Counted from the first letter of the stretch, positions 54,268-64,000 are shown. The stretch: 64,000 nt of DNA from Micromonospora cathayae (GCF_028993575.1 NZ_CP118615.1:6973001-7037000), one strand, 5' to 3'. Notes: a model not told the origin generated them from the sequence alone. Numbers and translations: made by a program.

Positions 54268-54543
54268 TCAGCTCCGCCGGAACGCGTACCGACGGCCGGC
54301 TCCGCCGACCCGGCCCTTGCCGTTGGCGAAGGCCGCGCCGCGGGCGGGCGGGCCGGTCTTCGGGGCCGGCGGCGGGGTGAGCCCGGCCGCCGGCACCTCC
54401 ACGGCCGGCGGAGTGAGCCCGGCCGGCGATGATGCCGCCGGGGCCACCTCGAGCGCAGCCGGATCGGGCGGCGTCAGCTCGGCCAGCGAAGGCTTCGGCG
54501 ACGGGGTACGGGGCTTCTTCTTCGGATTGCGCTTGGCAGGCAT
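54268..54543 (-). CDS. Small basic Pro-rich hypothetical protein
   Basis: 91 residues. ATG at 54543 follows GGAGGCCGGT. A lysine-rich start, MPAKRNPKKKPRTPSPKPS, leads into Pro/Ala repeats with three L-T-P-P units, and a basic C-terminus (FANGKGRVGGAGRRYAFRRS). The ends look constrained and the middle looks free. The charge suggests nucleic-acid or acidic-surface binding, but no family is recognised. Confidence 0.65.
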   Translation of the reverse strand: MPAKRNPKKKPRTPSPKPSLAELTPPDPAALEVAPAASSPAGLTPPAVEVPAAGLTPPPAPKTGPPARGAAFANGKGRVGGAGRRYAFRRS

Positions 54544-55121
54544 ACCGGCCTCCTGGAACAGACGGGAGACCGTCCGGAGACGGTCGGGCGAACGGGGGAC
54601 GGGGTGCCCCGGGAGTTGGCCCGACCACGACCTGCGCCACGACGGCGACGGGTAGGTATGCGGACGCCCGGAGACACCCGGGCCCACGGCGACAGCGGTG
54701 GACCCGACTCGGTTCTGGGGCGTCAGTAACGCATGACCAGGACGCTACCCCGCCCACCGCCGGCCGGCATCCGAATTACCGGCGACCGCCGGCGGCCTGC
54801 CAGGCACCGTCTTGTGGATCATGAATCGCGCTCGTCAGGCACCCGGCGTGAGGTGCGCGTCTGCGGCTCCGGAACCACAGCCTGTCCGAAGCCGGGCGGC
54901 TATCCTGCCGCTCCCGTATCGAGGATCCCGTGACAACACGACCCTTGGTGGCTGCCTGAGGTGTAATCCGCTCGGCGTGTCGTGTACCTGAGTCACCCAG
55001 CAAGCCGGTGCGGCCCCGGCCGCCGTCGCCCGGCGGACGGTGCTGGTACGGCGAGCGGGGCTGCGGAGACCGGTCGGGAACCGGCCGCCACAACCCCGCC
55101 GTACGTCGGGTGTCCGGGGCG
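54544..55121. other. Gene-free region with a possible structured RNA element
   Basis: 578 bases without a convincing gene. GACCGTC-CGGA-GACGGTC at 54568-54585 is a hairpin in the leader of the small basic protein gene. At 54930-54996 there are three nested stems: GTGAC/GTCAC outside, ACACGAC/GTCGTGT in the middle, and GCC-T-GAG/CTC-GGC with a 10-base loop at the centre. It matches no riboswitch or ncRNA I recognise. Confidence 0.4.
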
Positions 55122-55319
55122 TCACCGCCCGGGCAACCAGGACAGCCGCCGCTTCGCCCGCCGGGGACGGATGATGTCCGCCCCCTTGCTCAGCATCCGG
55201 CTGACGCCGGACGGGCCGCGCCGGGCCTCCAGGGTGTGGCTGAGTCGTCGTGCGCCGGCAGCCGCCAGCGGCACCGCGACCGCCATGACCGCCCACTGCC
55301 CAATTCGCTTCTGGATCAT
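55122..55319 (-). CDS. Small membrane-associated hypothetical protein
   Basis: 65 residues, MIQKRIGQWAVMAVAVPLAAAG then ARRLSHTLEARRGPSGVSR and a basic C-terminus, RPRRAKRRLSWLPGR. ATG at 55319 is chosen over an upstream ATG because GGAGGTGAACC lies 10 bases before it. One membrane helix with a cationic tail. It is known as a conserved actinobacterial small protein type, but no function is recognised. Confidence 0.65.
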   Translation of the reverse strand: MIQKRIGQWAVMAVAVPLAAAGARRLSHTLEARRGPSGVSRMLSKGADIIRPRRAKRRLSWLPGR

Positions 55320-55399
55320 TGCCGGTTCACCTCCGTGGATAGCTGCTGACCACACAGGTACCCAGGTGCGCCCGAAGGTAAGCCAGGGGCGGGGCGGGT

Positions 55400-55511
55400 C
55401 ACACCGCCGCCAGCGCGGCCCGGCTCACATGGCCGCGAGCGCGGCGGGGGTCACATGGCCGCGAGCGCGGCGCGGCTCACATGGCCCGCCAGCGCGGGGC
55501 GGGTCACACCG
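55400..55511. repeat. 26-bp minisatellite beyond uppS
   Basis: Repeat starts are at 55400, 55426, 55452, 55478 and 55505 (period 26, then 27). The shared words are TCACATGGCCGCGAGCGCGG, with the outer units reading TCACACCGCC. It directly follows and slightly overlaps the uppS stop, so it lies in that gene's 3' untranslated region. The unit differs from the 25-bp array at 54012. Confidence 0.8.
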
Positions 55512-56325
55512 CCGGGGCGGGTGGGGCGACCGGGTTGGGCAGCGCGCCGCCGAACCGCCGGTCGCGCTGCGCGTACAGCTCGCAGGCGTACCACAGGTGA
55601 CGGCGGTCGAAGTCCGGCCAGAGCGTGTCCAGGAAGACCAGCTCGGCGTACGCGGTCTGCCAGAGCAGGAAGTTGGAGATCCGTTCCTCGCCGGACGGCC
55701 GCAGGAACAGGTCCACCTCGGGGATCTCCGGGTGGTAGAGGTACTTCGCCACGGTCTTCTCGGTGACCTTCGCCGGGTCGAGCTTGCCGGCGGCGACGTC
55801 CCGGGCGATCGCGGCGGCGGCATCGGCGATCTCGGCCTGGCCGCCGTAGTTCACACAGAACTGGAGGGTCAGCGTGGTGTTGTCCTTCGACATCTCCTCG
55901 GCGGTCTGCAGCTCGCCGATCACGCTCTTCCAGAGCCGACCGGCCCGCCCCGACCAGACCACCCGTACGCCCAGCTCGACCAGTTGGTCCCGGCGTCGCC
56001 GGATCACGTCCCGGTTGAAGCCCATCAGGAACCGGACCTCGTCCGGCGAGCGCCGCCAGTTCTCGGTGGAGAAGGCGTACGCCGACAGGTAGGGGATGCC
56101 CAGCTCGATCGCGCCCTCGACGGTGTCGAAGAGGGAGAACTCGCCCGCCTCGTGGCCCTTGGTGCGGGGCAGGCCGCGTTCCTTGGCCCACCGGCCGTTG
56201 CCGTCCATCACCACCGCGACGTGCTTCGGCACCGCCTCGGCGGGCAGCGCCGGGGGCCGGGCCCCGGACGGGTGCGGCGTCGGCGGTTTCGGCGTACGCG
56301 CGCCGGCCCTCATCGATCGGATCAC
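55504..56325 (-). CDS. uppS: Isoprenyl transferase (cis-prenyl diphosphate synthase)
   Basis: 273 residues. It makes long cis-polyprenyl diphosphate for cell-wall carriers. The signature [16 protein letters not shown] holds the catalytic Asp; later [17 protein letters not shown] and [19 protein letters not shown] complete the site. A GTG at 56325 follows GGGAGA; an ATG at 56313 is possible. It lies 16 bases after recO, the common actinobacterial order. Confidence 0.95.
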   Translation of the reverse strand: MIRSMRAGARTPKPPTPHPSGARPPALPAEAVPKHVAVVMDGNGRWAKERGLPRTKGHEAGEFSLFDTVEGAIELGIPYLSAYAFSTENWRRSPDEVRFLMGFNRDVIRRRRDQLVELGVRVVWSGRAGRLWKSVIGELQTAEEMSKDNTTLTLQFCVNYGGQAEIADAAAAIARDVAAGKLDPAKVTEKTVAKYLYHPEIPEVDLFLRPSGEERISNFLLWQTAYAELVFLDTLWPDFDRRHLWYACELYAQRDRRFGGALPNPVAPPAPAV

Positions 56326-56341
56326 TCGCTGTTCTCCCTGT

Positions 56342-57163
56342 TCACACCCGCTCCACCGGCTCGTCGCCGCGACGCGACGGCACCGGGCCGGCCGGCGGGG
56401 TACCCCGGTCGACCAGCGGCAGCGAGCGTAGCGCGCGCTCCAGGTGCCACTGCAGGTGCGCCGCGACGAGGCCGCTGCACTCCCGGCGTACGCCGGTGGT
56501 GGTGGCGTCGGCGACCACCCAGTCGCCGGTGGTCAGCGCGGACATCAGGTCGACGGTGGCCGGGGCGGGGTGGGCCGCGCCGGGTGGGCGGCAGTCCGGG
56601 CAGACGCACCCCCCGGCCGGTACGGAGAACGCCCGGTGCCGGCCGGGCGTGCCGCAGACCGCGCAGGCGGTCAGCGCGGGCGCCCAGCCGGCCATCGCCA
56701 TCCCGCGCAGCAGGTACGCGTCGAGCACCAGGGTGGTGTCGTGGTCACCGCGCGCCAGGGACTTCAACGCGCCGAGGGTGAGCTGGAACAGCCGTAGGGA
56801 CGGCTCACGTTCGACCGGGGTGAGTCGCTCGGCGGTCTCGGCGATCGCGCTGGCCGCCGTGTAGCGCGGGTAGTCACCGAGGAACCGCTTGCCGTACAGG
56901 TCGATCCCCTCGACCTGGCTGACGGTGTGCAGCGAGCTGCCCTGGTTGCCCTTCGGGTCCCCGGCCAACTGGAGGTCGACGTGGCCGAACGGTTCCAGCC
57001 GGGCGCCGAACCGGGAGGTGGTCCGCCGGACGCCCCGGGCCACCGCACGCAGCCGGCCGTGCCGGCGGGTCAGCAGGGTGATGATCCGGTCGGACTCGCC
57101 GAGTTTCTGGACGCGCAGCACCACCGCGTCGTCGCGGTAGAGCTGTCGGCGGTACCCGGCCAT
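56342..57163 (-). CDS. recO: DNA repair protein RecO
   Basis: 273 residues. RecO anneals strands and loads RecA with RecR. The N-terminal OB domain has [28 protein letters not shown]. The zinc finger is [10 protein letters not shown] to CVCPDC. The C-terminal region is helical. ATG at 57163 follows GGGTGG; the frame stays open far upstream, so this start is chosen from homologue length and domain start. It is followed by uppS. Confidence 0.94.
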   Translation of the reverse strand: MAGYRRQLYRDDAVVLRVQKLGESDRIITLLTRRHGRLRAVARGVRRTTSRFGARLEPFGHVDLQLAGDPKGNQGSSLHTVSQVEGIDLYGKRFLGDYPRYTAASAIAETAERLTPVEREPSLRLFQLTLGALKSLARGDHDTTLVLDAYLLRGMAMAGWAPALTACAVCGTPGRHRAFSVPAGGCVCPDCRPPGAAHPAPATVDLMSALTTGDWVVADATTTGVRRECSGLVAAHLQWHLERALRSLPLVDRGTPPAGPVPSRRGDEPVERV

Positions 57164-57291
57164 CCACCCATTGTCCCGTCCGCCGGGAGGCGGGGTCTCC
57201 GGAGGGTGCCCTGCCACGACCGGCGGCCCCGGGGGAGGCGGGGTGTCCGGCGGACGGCAGCTCAGCGGCAGGGGGTCCGGCGGACCGAAAC

Positions 57292-58428
57292 TCAACGGAG
57301 TCGGGCGGTGCTGGCCGCCGCCACGGCGGCGTCCGCGGGCGTCAGGGTCGCGGGGTCGGTCGGCGTCGGCCGGGTCGGGCCGGTCGGCGGTGCGGGGTCG
57401 GTCGGCCCGCCGCGGCTGGCGGGCCGGGACCGCCGGCCGCCGGGCAGCAGTTCGGGCGGGCGGCGGGCCGCCACGTCCTCCACCCAGCCGACCATCATGG
57501 TGACCAGCCCGACCAGGGCGAAGACCAGGACCACCCGGATGGCCAGCCCGACCGGGTCCTGATGGGACCAGCCGACCACGTCGACCAGCGGGGTGAGGGC
57601 CACCACGAAGGGCATGTGCCAGAGGTACACGGTCAGGGCGCGCCGGTTCAGTACGGTCACCGCCCGACCGAGGACCGCGTTCCGGTCGACCCAGGCGGCG
57701 GTGGCGGGTGCGCGGCCGAGGGCGATCAGGATGAACGCCGCCGCCCACAGGGCGTTGCCGATCCGGATGTCGTTGAGGTCGTAGCCACGGGCTCCGGGGT
57801 GGGTGTAGATCCACGCACCGCCGGCGGTGGCGAGCACCCCGGCGACGGGGAAGAGCACCCGGTTGGACAGTCGGCGCAGCATGCCGTCGTGGTGGGCGAA
57901 GCCGAGCAGCCACGCTCCGAAGTAGAGCCCGAAGTCGCGCAGCACGATCGGCGCGCCCGGAAAGCCCAGCTCGACCACGAGCAGCAGGACGTACGGGGCC
58001 AGCAGGGTGGGTAGCGGGGCCCGCCGGAACAGCCAGAGCGCCAGCGGCGAGGCGAGCACGAACCAGAGGTAGTCGCGCAGGTACCAGATCACGCTCAACG
58101 CGAGCGCCCCCCAGCCGTTGGCCGGCGGGTCGGTGATCGGGAAGAGCCAGAGCAGCACCCGCCAGTTCAGCGCCAGCCCGGTCAGCAGCATCGCCGGTAC
58201 GAAGACCGCCGCGACCACCCAGAGCGAGGGCAGCAGTCGGCGGAGCCGGCGGCCGACCGCGGCGGTGCCGGAGCGGTCGAGCGACGCGGCCATCAGCGAG
58301 CCGGCCAGCGCGAACATCACCGACATGGCCGGGAAGACCAGGGTGAGCGTGGCCCACCCGGTGACGTGGTAGACCACGACCCGAATGATGGCGAGGAAGC
58401 GCAGCAGATCCAGGTATCGGTTTCGCAT
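57292..58428 (-). CDS. Membrane acyltransferase (acyltransferase-3 / OafA-like)
   Basis: 378 residues with about ten helices. It begins RNRYLDLLRFLAIIRVVVYHV, with the family His in the first helix. Later LSVIWYLRDYLWFVLASPLALWL and LTVYLWHMPFVVAL match acyltransferase-3. A Pro/Thr-rich tail of about 55 residues ends the protein. It sits between era and recO, which are usually adjacent or nearly so, so it appears to be an insertion into the conserved run. It probably acylates a glycan or lipid at the membrane. Confidence 0.88.
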   Translation of the reverse strand: MRNRYLDLLRFLAIIRVVVYHVTGWATLTLVFPAMSVMFALAGSLMAASLDRSGTAAVGRRLRRLLPSLWVVAAVFVPAMLLTGLALNWRVLLWLFPITDPPANGWGALALSVIWYLRDYLWFVLASPLALWLFRRAPLPTLLAPYVLLLVVELGFPGAPIVLRDFGLYFGAWLLGFAHHDGMLRRLSNRVLFPVAGVLATAGGAWIYTHPGARGYDLNDIRIGNALWAAAFILIALGRAPATAAWVDRNAVLGRAVTVLNRRALTVYLWHMPFVVALTPLVDVVGWSHQDPVGLAIRVVLVFALVGLVTMMVGWVEDVAARRPPELLPGGRRSRPASRGGPTDPAPPTGPTRPTPTDPATLTPADAAVAAASTARLR

Positions 58429-58530
58429 CAGCCTGCATCAATGTCCGGGGGCGGGGACAGGTTGCCATTCCTACCCTGGTTCCCGCCGGCTGCAAACATC
58501 CTGCCCGGGGGTATCGAAAGTGACTAATCA

Positions 58531-58574
58531 CACAAAAAATGCGGCAGGCCGGGAGAGATCACCCCCGACCTGCC
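58531..58574 (-). terminator. Intrinsic terminator after era with U6 tract
   Basis: On the minus strand GGCAGGUCGGGGG pairs with CUCCCGGCCUGCC (plus positions 62-74 and 43-55 of 58500) with two G-U pairs and a 6-base loop, followed by GCA and UUUUUU (58539-58534). This is a canonical rho-independent terminator, scarce at this GC content. It separates era from the acyltransferase gene. Confidence 0.8.
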
Positions 58575-58602
58575 CACGAACCCCCGGACCGATACGGACC
58601 GG

Positions 58603-59505
58603 TCAGAAGCCCAACCGGCGCAACTGCTTCGGATCCCGCTGCCAGTCCTTCGCCACCCGGACGTGCAGGTCGAGGTAGACCCGGGTACCCAGCAACTCCT
58701 CGATCTGCCGACGCGCCCGGGTACCGACGTCCTTGAGCCGGCTCCCCCGGTGCCCGATCACGATCGCCTTCTGGCTGGGCCGCTCGACGTAGACGTCGGC
58801 GTAGATCTTCATGACCTGCCCCTCGGGGATCATCTCCTCGACGATCACCGCGATCGAGTGCGGCAACTCGTCCCGGACGCCCTCCAGGGCCGCCTCCCGG
58901 ACCAGTTCGGCCACCAGCACCTGCTCCGGATCCTCGGTGAGCATGTCGTCCGGGTAGAGCTGCGGCGACGCCGGCAGGTAGCCGGTCATCACCTCGACCA
59001 GGGTGTCCACCTGGTGCCCGGAGACCGCGCTGACCGGCACCACGGCGGCGAAGTCGCCCAGTTCGCTGACCGCCAGCAACTGCTCGGCCAGCCGCTTCTT
59101 GTCCACCAGGTCGGTCTTGGTCACCACCGCCAGCACGGTCGCCTTCAGCTCGGCCAGTTCGCCGGTGATGAACCGGTCCCCCCGCCCGACCGGCTCGTCC
59201 GCCGGGATGCACAGGCCGATCACGTCGACCTCGCTCCAGGTCGTCCGGACCAGGTCGTTGAGGCGCTCGCCGAGCAACGTACGGGGACGGTGCAGGCCGG
59301 GAGTGTCCACCAGGACGAGTTGCGAGTCCGGCCGGTGCAGCACCGCCCGGATGACGTGCCGGGTGGTCTGCGGCTTACTCGAGGTGATCGCGATCTTCTG
59401 CCCGACGATCGCGTTGGTCAGCGTCGACTTGCCCGCGTTCGGCCGCCCGACGAAACAGGCGAAACCAGCACGGTACGGACGCTCGCCCCCGGTCACGGAA
59501 CTCAC
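58603..59505 (-). CDS. era: GTPase Era
   Basis: 300 residues. It binds 16S rRNA and helps mature the 30S subunit. G1 is GRPNAGKSTLTNAIVG, G3 is DTPGLHRPR, and G4 is VVTKTDLVD. The KH domain is in the last 80 residues (GHRGSRLKDVGTRARRQIEELLG). The GTG start overlaps the upstream cytidine deaminase-like stop (GTGA). Last gene of the phoH-ybeY-corC-cda-era operon. Confidence 0.96.
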   Translation of the reverse strand: MSSVTGGERPYRAGFACFVGRPNAGKSTLTNAIVGQKIAITSSKPQTTRHVIRAVLHRPDSQLVLVDTPGLHRPRTLLGERLNDLVRTTWSEVDVIGLCIPADEPVGRGDRFITGELAELKATVLAVVTKTDLVDKKRLAEQLLAVSELGDFAAVVPVSAVSGHQVDTLVEVMTGYLPASPQLYPDDMLTEDPEQVLVAELVREAALEGVRDELPHSIAVIVEEMIPEGQVMKIYADVYVERPSQKAIVIGHRGSRLKDVGTRARRQIEELLGTRVYLDLHVRVAKDWQRDPKQLRRLGF

Positions 59506-59879
59506 TCGACCACCGTGCCGAGGACCGTGCCGTCCGGGGCCGCCAGGTGGATCGGGGCGCCCACCGCGAGATCGCGGACCGCCGCGTGCCCGGCCGCGTC
59601 CAGGGTCGACGCCTCGGTCACCACCACCGCCGCCTCCAGCGAGGACGCGCCGGCCGCCACCGCCGAGGCGACCGCGAGTTGCAGGGCGGTCAGCGTCAAC
59701 GACGGCAACGCGACACTGGCCGCGGCGTACGTCCGACCGTCCTGGTCGCGTACCGCCGCGCCCTCGACGGCACCGACCCGGCCCCGGGCCCCCCGGGCCA
59801 GGATGACCAGCTTGGCGTCCTCGGCGCCCAGCTCGGCCGGGACGGACCCGGTGGATGGTACGGCGGGTGACTCAGGCAT
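59502..59879 (-). CDS. Degenerate cytidine deaminase-like protein
   Basis: 125 residues between the corC-like gene and era, overlapping both. The fold resembles cytidine deaminase ([50 protein letters not shown]), but the zinc ligands H/C-A-E and P-C-x-x-C are absent; no Cys occurs in the whole protein. It is therefore a structural homologue without deaminase chemistry. Rv2365c has the same place in Mycobacterium tuberculosis. The conserved position suggests a role tied to Era or ribosome maturation (inference). Confidence 0.8.
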   Translation of the reverse strand: MPESPAVPSTGSVPAELGAEDAKLVILARGARGRVGAVEGAAVRDQDGRTYAAASVALPSLTLTALQLAVASAVAAGASSLEAAVVVTEASTLDAAGHAAVRDLAVGAPIHLAAPDGTVLGTVVE

Positions 59880-61266
59880 CGGCGGGTTGCCTCTCATCGG
59901 TTCGGTTCTGGTCGTCTCCCCGGGGCTCGGCGGACTCGCCCCGCCCCGGACTCTCCTGCTCGTCGGCCGGCTCCACCCGACGCACCAGCACCGAGTCGAT
60001 CCGGTTACGTCGACCGGTGGTGCCCTCGGCGACCAGGTGCAGCCCGGCCACCTCGGCCTCCGCGCCCGGGATCGGCACCCGGCCCAGCGCCTGCGCCAGC
60101 AGCCCACCGACCGTCTCCACCTCGTCGGTGGGGAGTTCGGTGTCGAACAGCTCGCCCAGATCCTCCACCGGGAGCCGGGCGGTGACCCGCACCACCCCCT
60201 CCTCCGGCAGGTGCTCCACCGGCGGGCGTTCGACGTCGTACTCGTCGGTGATCTCACCGACGATCTCCTCGAGGATGTCCTCGATGGTGACCAGCCCACC
60301 GGTGCCGCCGTACTCGTCGACGACGATCACCAGGTGGTTACGGGCGGCCTGCATCTCGGAGAGCAGGTCGTCCACCGGCTTGGACTCGGGCACGAAGGTC
60401 GCCGGTCGCATCAGCTCGGCCACCGGGAGCTGCTCGGTGCGGGCGTCGCCACCCTGGGTACGCCGGATCAGGTCCTTGAGGTAGAGCACCCCGAGCACGT
60501 CGTCCACGCTCTCGCCGATCACCGGGATCCGGGAGAAGCCCGAGCGCAGGAACAACACCAGCGCCTGGGAGAGCGTCTTGTGCTCCTCGATCCACACCAT
60601 CTCGGTACGCGGCACCATCACCTCGCGGGCGATGGTGTCGCCGAGCGCGAAGACCGAGTGGATCATCTGACGTTCGCCGTGCTCCACCACCCCGCGCTGC
60701 TCGGCCAGGTCGACCAGCTCACGCAACTCCACCTGGGTGGCGAACGGCCCCTCCCGGAACCCCTTGCCCGGGGTCACCGCGTTGCCGATCAGGATCAGCA
60801 GCGAGGCGAGCGGGTTGAGCACCCGGCCCAGCCAGCGGACGAACGGCGCGACCACCCGGCCCACCGCGTACGCGTGCTGCCGGCCGATGGTGCGCGGACC
60901 CACCCCGACCACCACGAAGCTGATCACGGTCATCGCCCCGGCGGTGACCAGGGCGGCCCGCCAGCCCGCGCCGAAGGTGTCCACCGCGACCAGGGCCACC
61001 AGCGTGGTGGCGGTCAGCTCGGCCAGCAGCCGGAGCAGGAGCAGCAGGTTGAGGTGGCGGACCACGTCGGTGGCGACCACCTGGAGGGTGCGCGCGCCGC
61101 GCGCCCCGTCCCGGGCCAGTTCGGCGGCGCGCGCCGGCGAGACGGCGGCCAGCGCCGCCTCGGTCGCCGCGATGACCCCGGCCAGCACCACCAGACCGGC
61201 GGCGAAGACCAGCAGTTGCAGATCGGGCAGGCCGGCGGCGCGGGCCGCCAGTAGCGGAGTCTCCAT
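59872..61266 (-). CDS. Hemolysin-family transporter with CBS pair (CorC/HlyC-like)
   Basis: 464 residues. N-terminal DUF21 membrane domain (about 1-180; [21 protein letters not shown]), two CBS domains (about 205-330; [16 protein letters not shown] and [19 protein letters not shown]) and a CorC_HlyC C-terminal domain (DEYDVERP to [18 protein letters not shown]). The last 30 residues are charged and disordered. The ATG at 61266 shares a base with the ybeY stop. Members of this group export Mg or Co. It overlaps the next gene by eight bases. Confidence 0.93.
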   Translation of the reverse strand: METPLLAARAAGLPDLQLLVFAAGLVVLAGVIAATEAALAAVSPARAAELARDGARGARTLQVVATDVVRHLNLLLLLRLLAELTATTLVALVAVDTFGAGWRAALVTAGAMTVISFVVVGVGPRTIGRQHAYAVGRVVAPFVRWLGRVLNPLASLLILIGNAVTPGKGFREGPFATQVELRELVDLAEQRGVVEHGERQMIHSVFALGDTIAREVMVPRTEMVWIEEHKTLSQALVLFLRSGFSRIPVIGESVDDVLGVLYLKDLIRRTQGGDARTEQLPVAELMRPATFVPESKPVDDLLSEMQAARNHLVIVVDEYGGTGGLVTIEDILEEIVGEITDEYDVERPPVEHLPEEGVVRVTARLPVEDLGELFDTELPTDEVETVGGLLAQALGRVPIPGAEAEVAGLHLVAEGTTGRRNRIDSVLVRRVEPADEQESPGRGESAEPRGDDQNRTDERQPADA

Positions 61267-61739
61267 CACTGGGCCCGGGTCGACCGCCAACTGGCGAGCA
61301 GCCGGGCCTGGAGCCCGAACATCTCGCGCTCCTCCTCCGGCTCGGCGTGGTCGTAGCCGAGCAGGTGCAGCACCCCGTGCACGGTGAGCAGGTGCAGCTC
61401 GTCGGCGGAGCTGTGCCCGGCGGTGGCCGCCTGCTTGGCCGCCACCTCCGGGCAGAGCACGATGTCACCGAGCAGGGCCGGCTCGCCCGCCCCGCCGGTG
61501 GTCTCCCCCGGACCGTGGTCGACGCTGCCCTCGTCCATGGGGAAGGCGAGCACGTCGGTCGGCCCGTCGCCGCCCATCCAGCGGTGGTTCAGCTCGGTCA
61601 TGTAGTCGATGTCGACCAGCAGCACGGACAGCTCGGCGAGGGGGTTGACCCCCATCTCGTCGAGGGCGTGCCGGGCGACGGCGAGTACCGCGTCGGTGTC
61701 GACGGCGACACCGGACTCGTTGGCGATCTCGATGGACAC
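61266..61739 (-). CDS. ybeY: Endoribonuclease YbeY
   Basis: 157 residues. It matures 16S rRNA and takes part in rRNA quality control. The metal site [11 protein letters not shown] is complete (H-x3-H-x5-H), and the [12 protein letters not shown] and [11 protein letters not shown] strands precede it. ATG at 61739 lies 14 bases after phoH. The phoH-ybeY-corC order is widely conserved in bacteria. Confidence 0.96.
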   Translation of the reverse strand: MSIEIANESGVAVDTDAVLAVARHALDEMGVNPLAELSVLLVDIDYMTELNHRWMGGDGPTDVLAFPMDEGSVDHGPGETTGGAGEPALLGDIVLCPEVAAKQAATAGHSSADELHLLTVHGVLHLLGYDHAEPEEEREMFGLQARLLASWRSTRAQ

Positions 61740-61753
61740 GGGTTTCCTCTGCT

Positions 61754-62812
<1,059 letters not shown>

Positions 62813-63104
62813 AGGTCGGGCGCGCGGCCCTGCGCCACCTGCTCTCACTCTCGGCGCCGGCCTGAGCTGGCACGGCGTACGGATGTTGCTCCCATCGTAT
62901 CGGGTCGACCCCTTCGACACCCGGGGCATTTCGGCCCGACGTACCGGGCTGTCCGGAGCGGGAGATCGTCGACAAGCCATGATCACGACAATCATTCGGA
63001 TTATACCTGATCAACACCAAAACGGGCATCTTGAGATAGACGGACGTCCATATCTAGGATTCGGTTCACCGTCGTCCCTCATCCCCCGGAACGGAGCGTG
63101 ACCC

Positions 63105-63665
63105 GTGTCCCCACGAAGGATCGGCCGCCGCCTCACCACCCTCGTCGCCGGCGTCGCCGTCACCCTGGGCCTCGGCCTGGCCCAACCCTCGACCGCCTCG
63201 GCCGACGTGGTCGCCACCGCCACGGTCTGCTACAACACCAGCCAGGCCGGCCCGTACGCGGGCGTCGCCGACCAGGCCGCCGGGATCTGGAACGCGTACA
63301 CCAACAACGTCGACATGTCGAAGTGCGGCTCGAACCTGATGATCTACTACACCACCGGCGGTGGCTCCTACGCCGTCCGGCGCAGCCTCGGCAACGGCTA
63401 CGTGGTCATCGACACCCAGCAGGCCGCGCAGTACAGCGTGCTGCGGATCATGACCCACGAGATCGGCCACATCCTCGGCCTGCCGGACAACTACAACGGC
63501 CAGTGCTACCTGCTCATGTCCGGCGGCAGCGCCGGCACCGGCTGCACCAACCCGTACCCGTACACCACCGAGGCCCAGCAGGTGGACCGGAACTTCGGTG
63601 GCTTCGCCGCCACCGGCAGCCAGGTCTTCCGGAACAGCTGGCCGGCGCCGGCCGCCATCGGCTGA
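63105..63665 (+). CDS. Secreted snapalysin-type zinc metalloprotease
   Basis: 186 residues. A signal peptide (RRLTTLVAGVAVTLGLGLA to TASA) and a GTG start at 63105. The metzincin-like zinc motif is HEIGHILGLPD (His118, Glu119, His122, Asp128) with Asp in the third-ligand place, the hallmark of snapalysins (family M7), and a Met-turn in LLMSGG (Met138). Cys42/Cys74 and Cys134/Cys147 may form disulphides. It lies alone, divergent from phoH. Confidence 0.9.
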   Translation: MSPRRIGRRLTTLVAGVAVTLGLGLAQPSTASADVVATATVCYNTSQAGPYAGVADQAAGIWNAYTNNVDMSKCGSNLMIYYTTGGGSYAVRRSLGNGYVVIDTQQAAQYSVLRIMTHEIGHILGLPDNYNGQCYLLMSGGSAGTGCTNPYPYTTEAQQVDRNFGGFAATGSQVFRNSWPAPAAIG

Positions 63666-63680
63666 CCGACGCGACACCCC

Positions 63681-63705
63681 GGGGGCCGGTCCCGCGCCGG
63701 CCCCC
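63681..63705 (+). terminator. Hairpin terminator after the protease gene
   Basis: GGGGGCCGG (63681-63689) pairs with CCGGCCCCC (63697-63705) around a 7-base loop, 16 bases behind the stop. It has no U-run. Confidence 0.65.
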
Positions 63706-63734
63706 GCAGGGGCGTCCCGCACCCGGCCCCGGGG

Positions 63735-63803
63735 CGGTCGCCGCACCTGCACCCGGGAGCTGTCGCGGACCTGCCCCCGGGACGGTCGCCGCACCTGCTC
63801 CGG
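63735..63803. repeat. Three-unit tandem repeat of about 24 bp
   Basis: Units start near 63735, 63760 and 63783 and share CGGTCGCCGCACCTGC with CCCGGGA joints. It lies between the protease terminator and the next, converging gene. This third small array in the window also has a period near 25. Confidence 0.55.
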
Positions 63804-63820
63804 CCCGTCGGCCGGCCCGG

Positions 63821-64000
63821 TCAGCCCCGGGTCGGCCAGCGTACGTCGTACCCGTCGAAGGTCTGCTGGTCGCGGGTGAACCGGTAGGTCGCCCAGTGCA
63901 TCCGGCGCACCGCGCCCCGCTCGTCCCGGGTCAGCCGCAGCAGCTCGCCGACCTCCCGCCCGGAGACCGTCCGCAACACGTCCGGCCGGTCCGGCAGCGG
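63821..64000 (-). CDS. Partial gene, C-terminus of a probable serine hydrolase (beta-lactamase-like)
   Basis: The last 59 codons lie in the window. The text VSGREVGELLRLTRDERG, RRMHWATYRFTRDQQTFDGY resembles the small beta-rich C-terminal domain found after class C beta-lactamase-type serine hydrolases in actinobacteria (DUF7586-like). The catalytic part is outside the window, so the call rests on this tail only. Confidence 0.45.
   Translation of the reverse strand, partial: PLPDRPDVLRTVSGREVGELLRLTRDERGAVRRMHWATYRFTRDQQTFDGYDVRWPTRG

Noticed and set aside
54780..54960. Possible tRNA or known riboswitch
   Set aside because: No T-loop GTTCRANTC with an acceptor stem, and no match to cobalamin, ydaO or glycine riboswitch cores.

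Overview
The window is about 73% GC by eye, dense with GTG and TTG starts, and full of 1-, 4- or 8-base stop/start overlaps. Gene content (ROK regulators, YkoEDC, DUF6703, DUF6328, IdeR, Zur and SmtB logic) and the gene order dgt-dnaG, glyS-znu-zur and uppS-recO-era-corC-ybeY-phoH point to an actinomycete chromosome, most likely Micromonosporaceae (Micromonospora-like). The species cannot be named from sequence alone. No tRNA, rRNA, insertion sequence, prophage or CRISPR array was seen.

0.3-8.7 kb: one minus-strand operon, read ips > eboC > TIM-barrel isomerase > eboA > eboB > eboE > eboF > polyprenyl diphosphate synthase, closed by a U-tract terminator at 277-319. This is an Ebo-type metabolite prenylation/trafficking cluster. 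It has a myo-inositol-phosphate synthase where other Ebo clusters carry the dehydroquinate-synthase-like cyclase EboD, and it has its own prenyl diphosphate supply. Its probable product class is a prenylated cyclitol (inference). Two 23-bp operator-like repeats, 31 bp apart, precede ips. This is the most interesting part of the window.

9.3-17.2 kb: a second minus-strand group holds a Gfo/Idh/MocA oxidoreductase, a ribose/inositol-type sugar ABC importer (binding protein, permease, double ATPase) and two ROK regulators, each with its own inverted-repeat operator candidate. It lies directly upstream of the Ebo operon behind a 20-bp perfect hairpin.

17.3-38.9 kb: mostly housekeeping. It contains a YihY/BrkB membrane protein, a NodIJ-like ABC exporter, dnaG, a secreted glycerophosphodiesterase, a Tat-exported M23-like protein, an iron-box-controlled siderophore-interacting protein, dgt, a roadblock protein, pyruvate phosphate dikinase, a family 20 hexosaminidase, a tRNA-dihydrouridine synthase, a methyltransferase and glyS.

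39-50.6 kb: a zinc-homeostasis locus. A Zur box precedes znuA-znuC-znuB, followed by an SmtB-type sensor with a complete alpha-5 zinc site and by Zur. An acyl-CoA dehydrogenase, small membrane proteins and a COG0701 permease/TIGR03943 pair with a His/Asp-rich linker lie further along.

50.7-54 kb: a TPP riboswitch controls the ykoE-ykoD-ykoC ECF transporter for thiamine or its precursor. 54-64 kb: two intergenic minisatellites flank small unknown genes. Then comes the conserved minus-strand run phoH, ybeY, corC-like, a degenerate cytidine deaminase, era, an acyltransferase, recO and uppS, and finally a snapalysin-type secreted protease and the end of a probable serine hydrolase.
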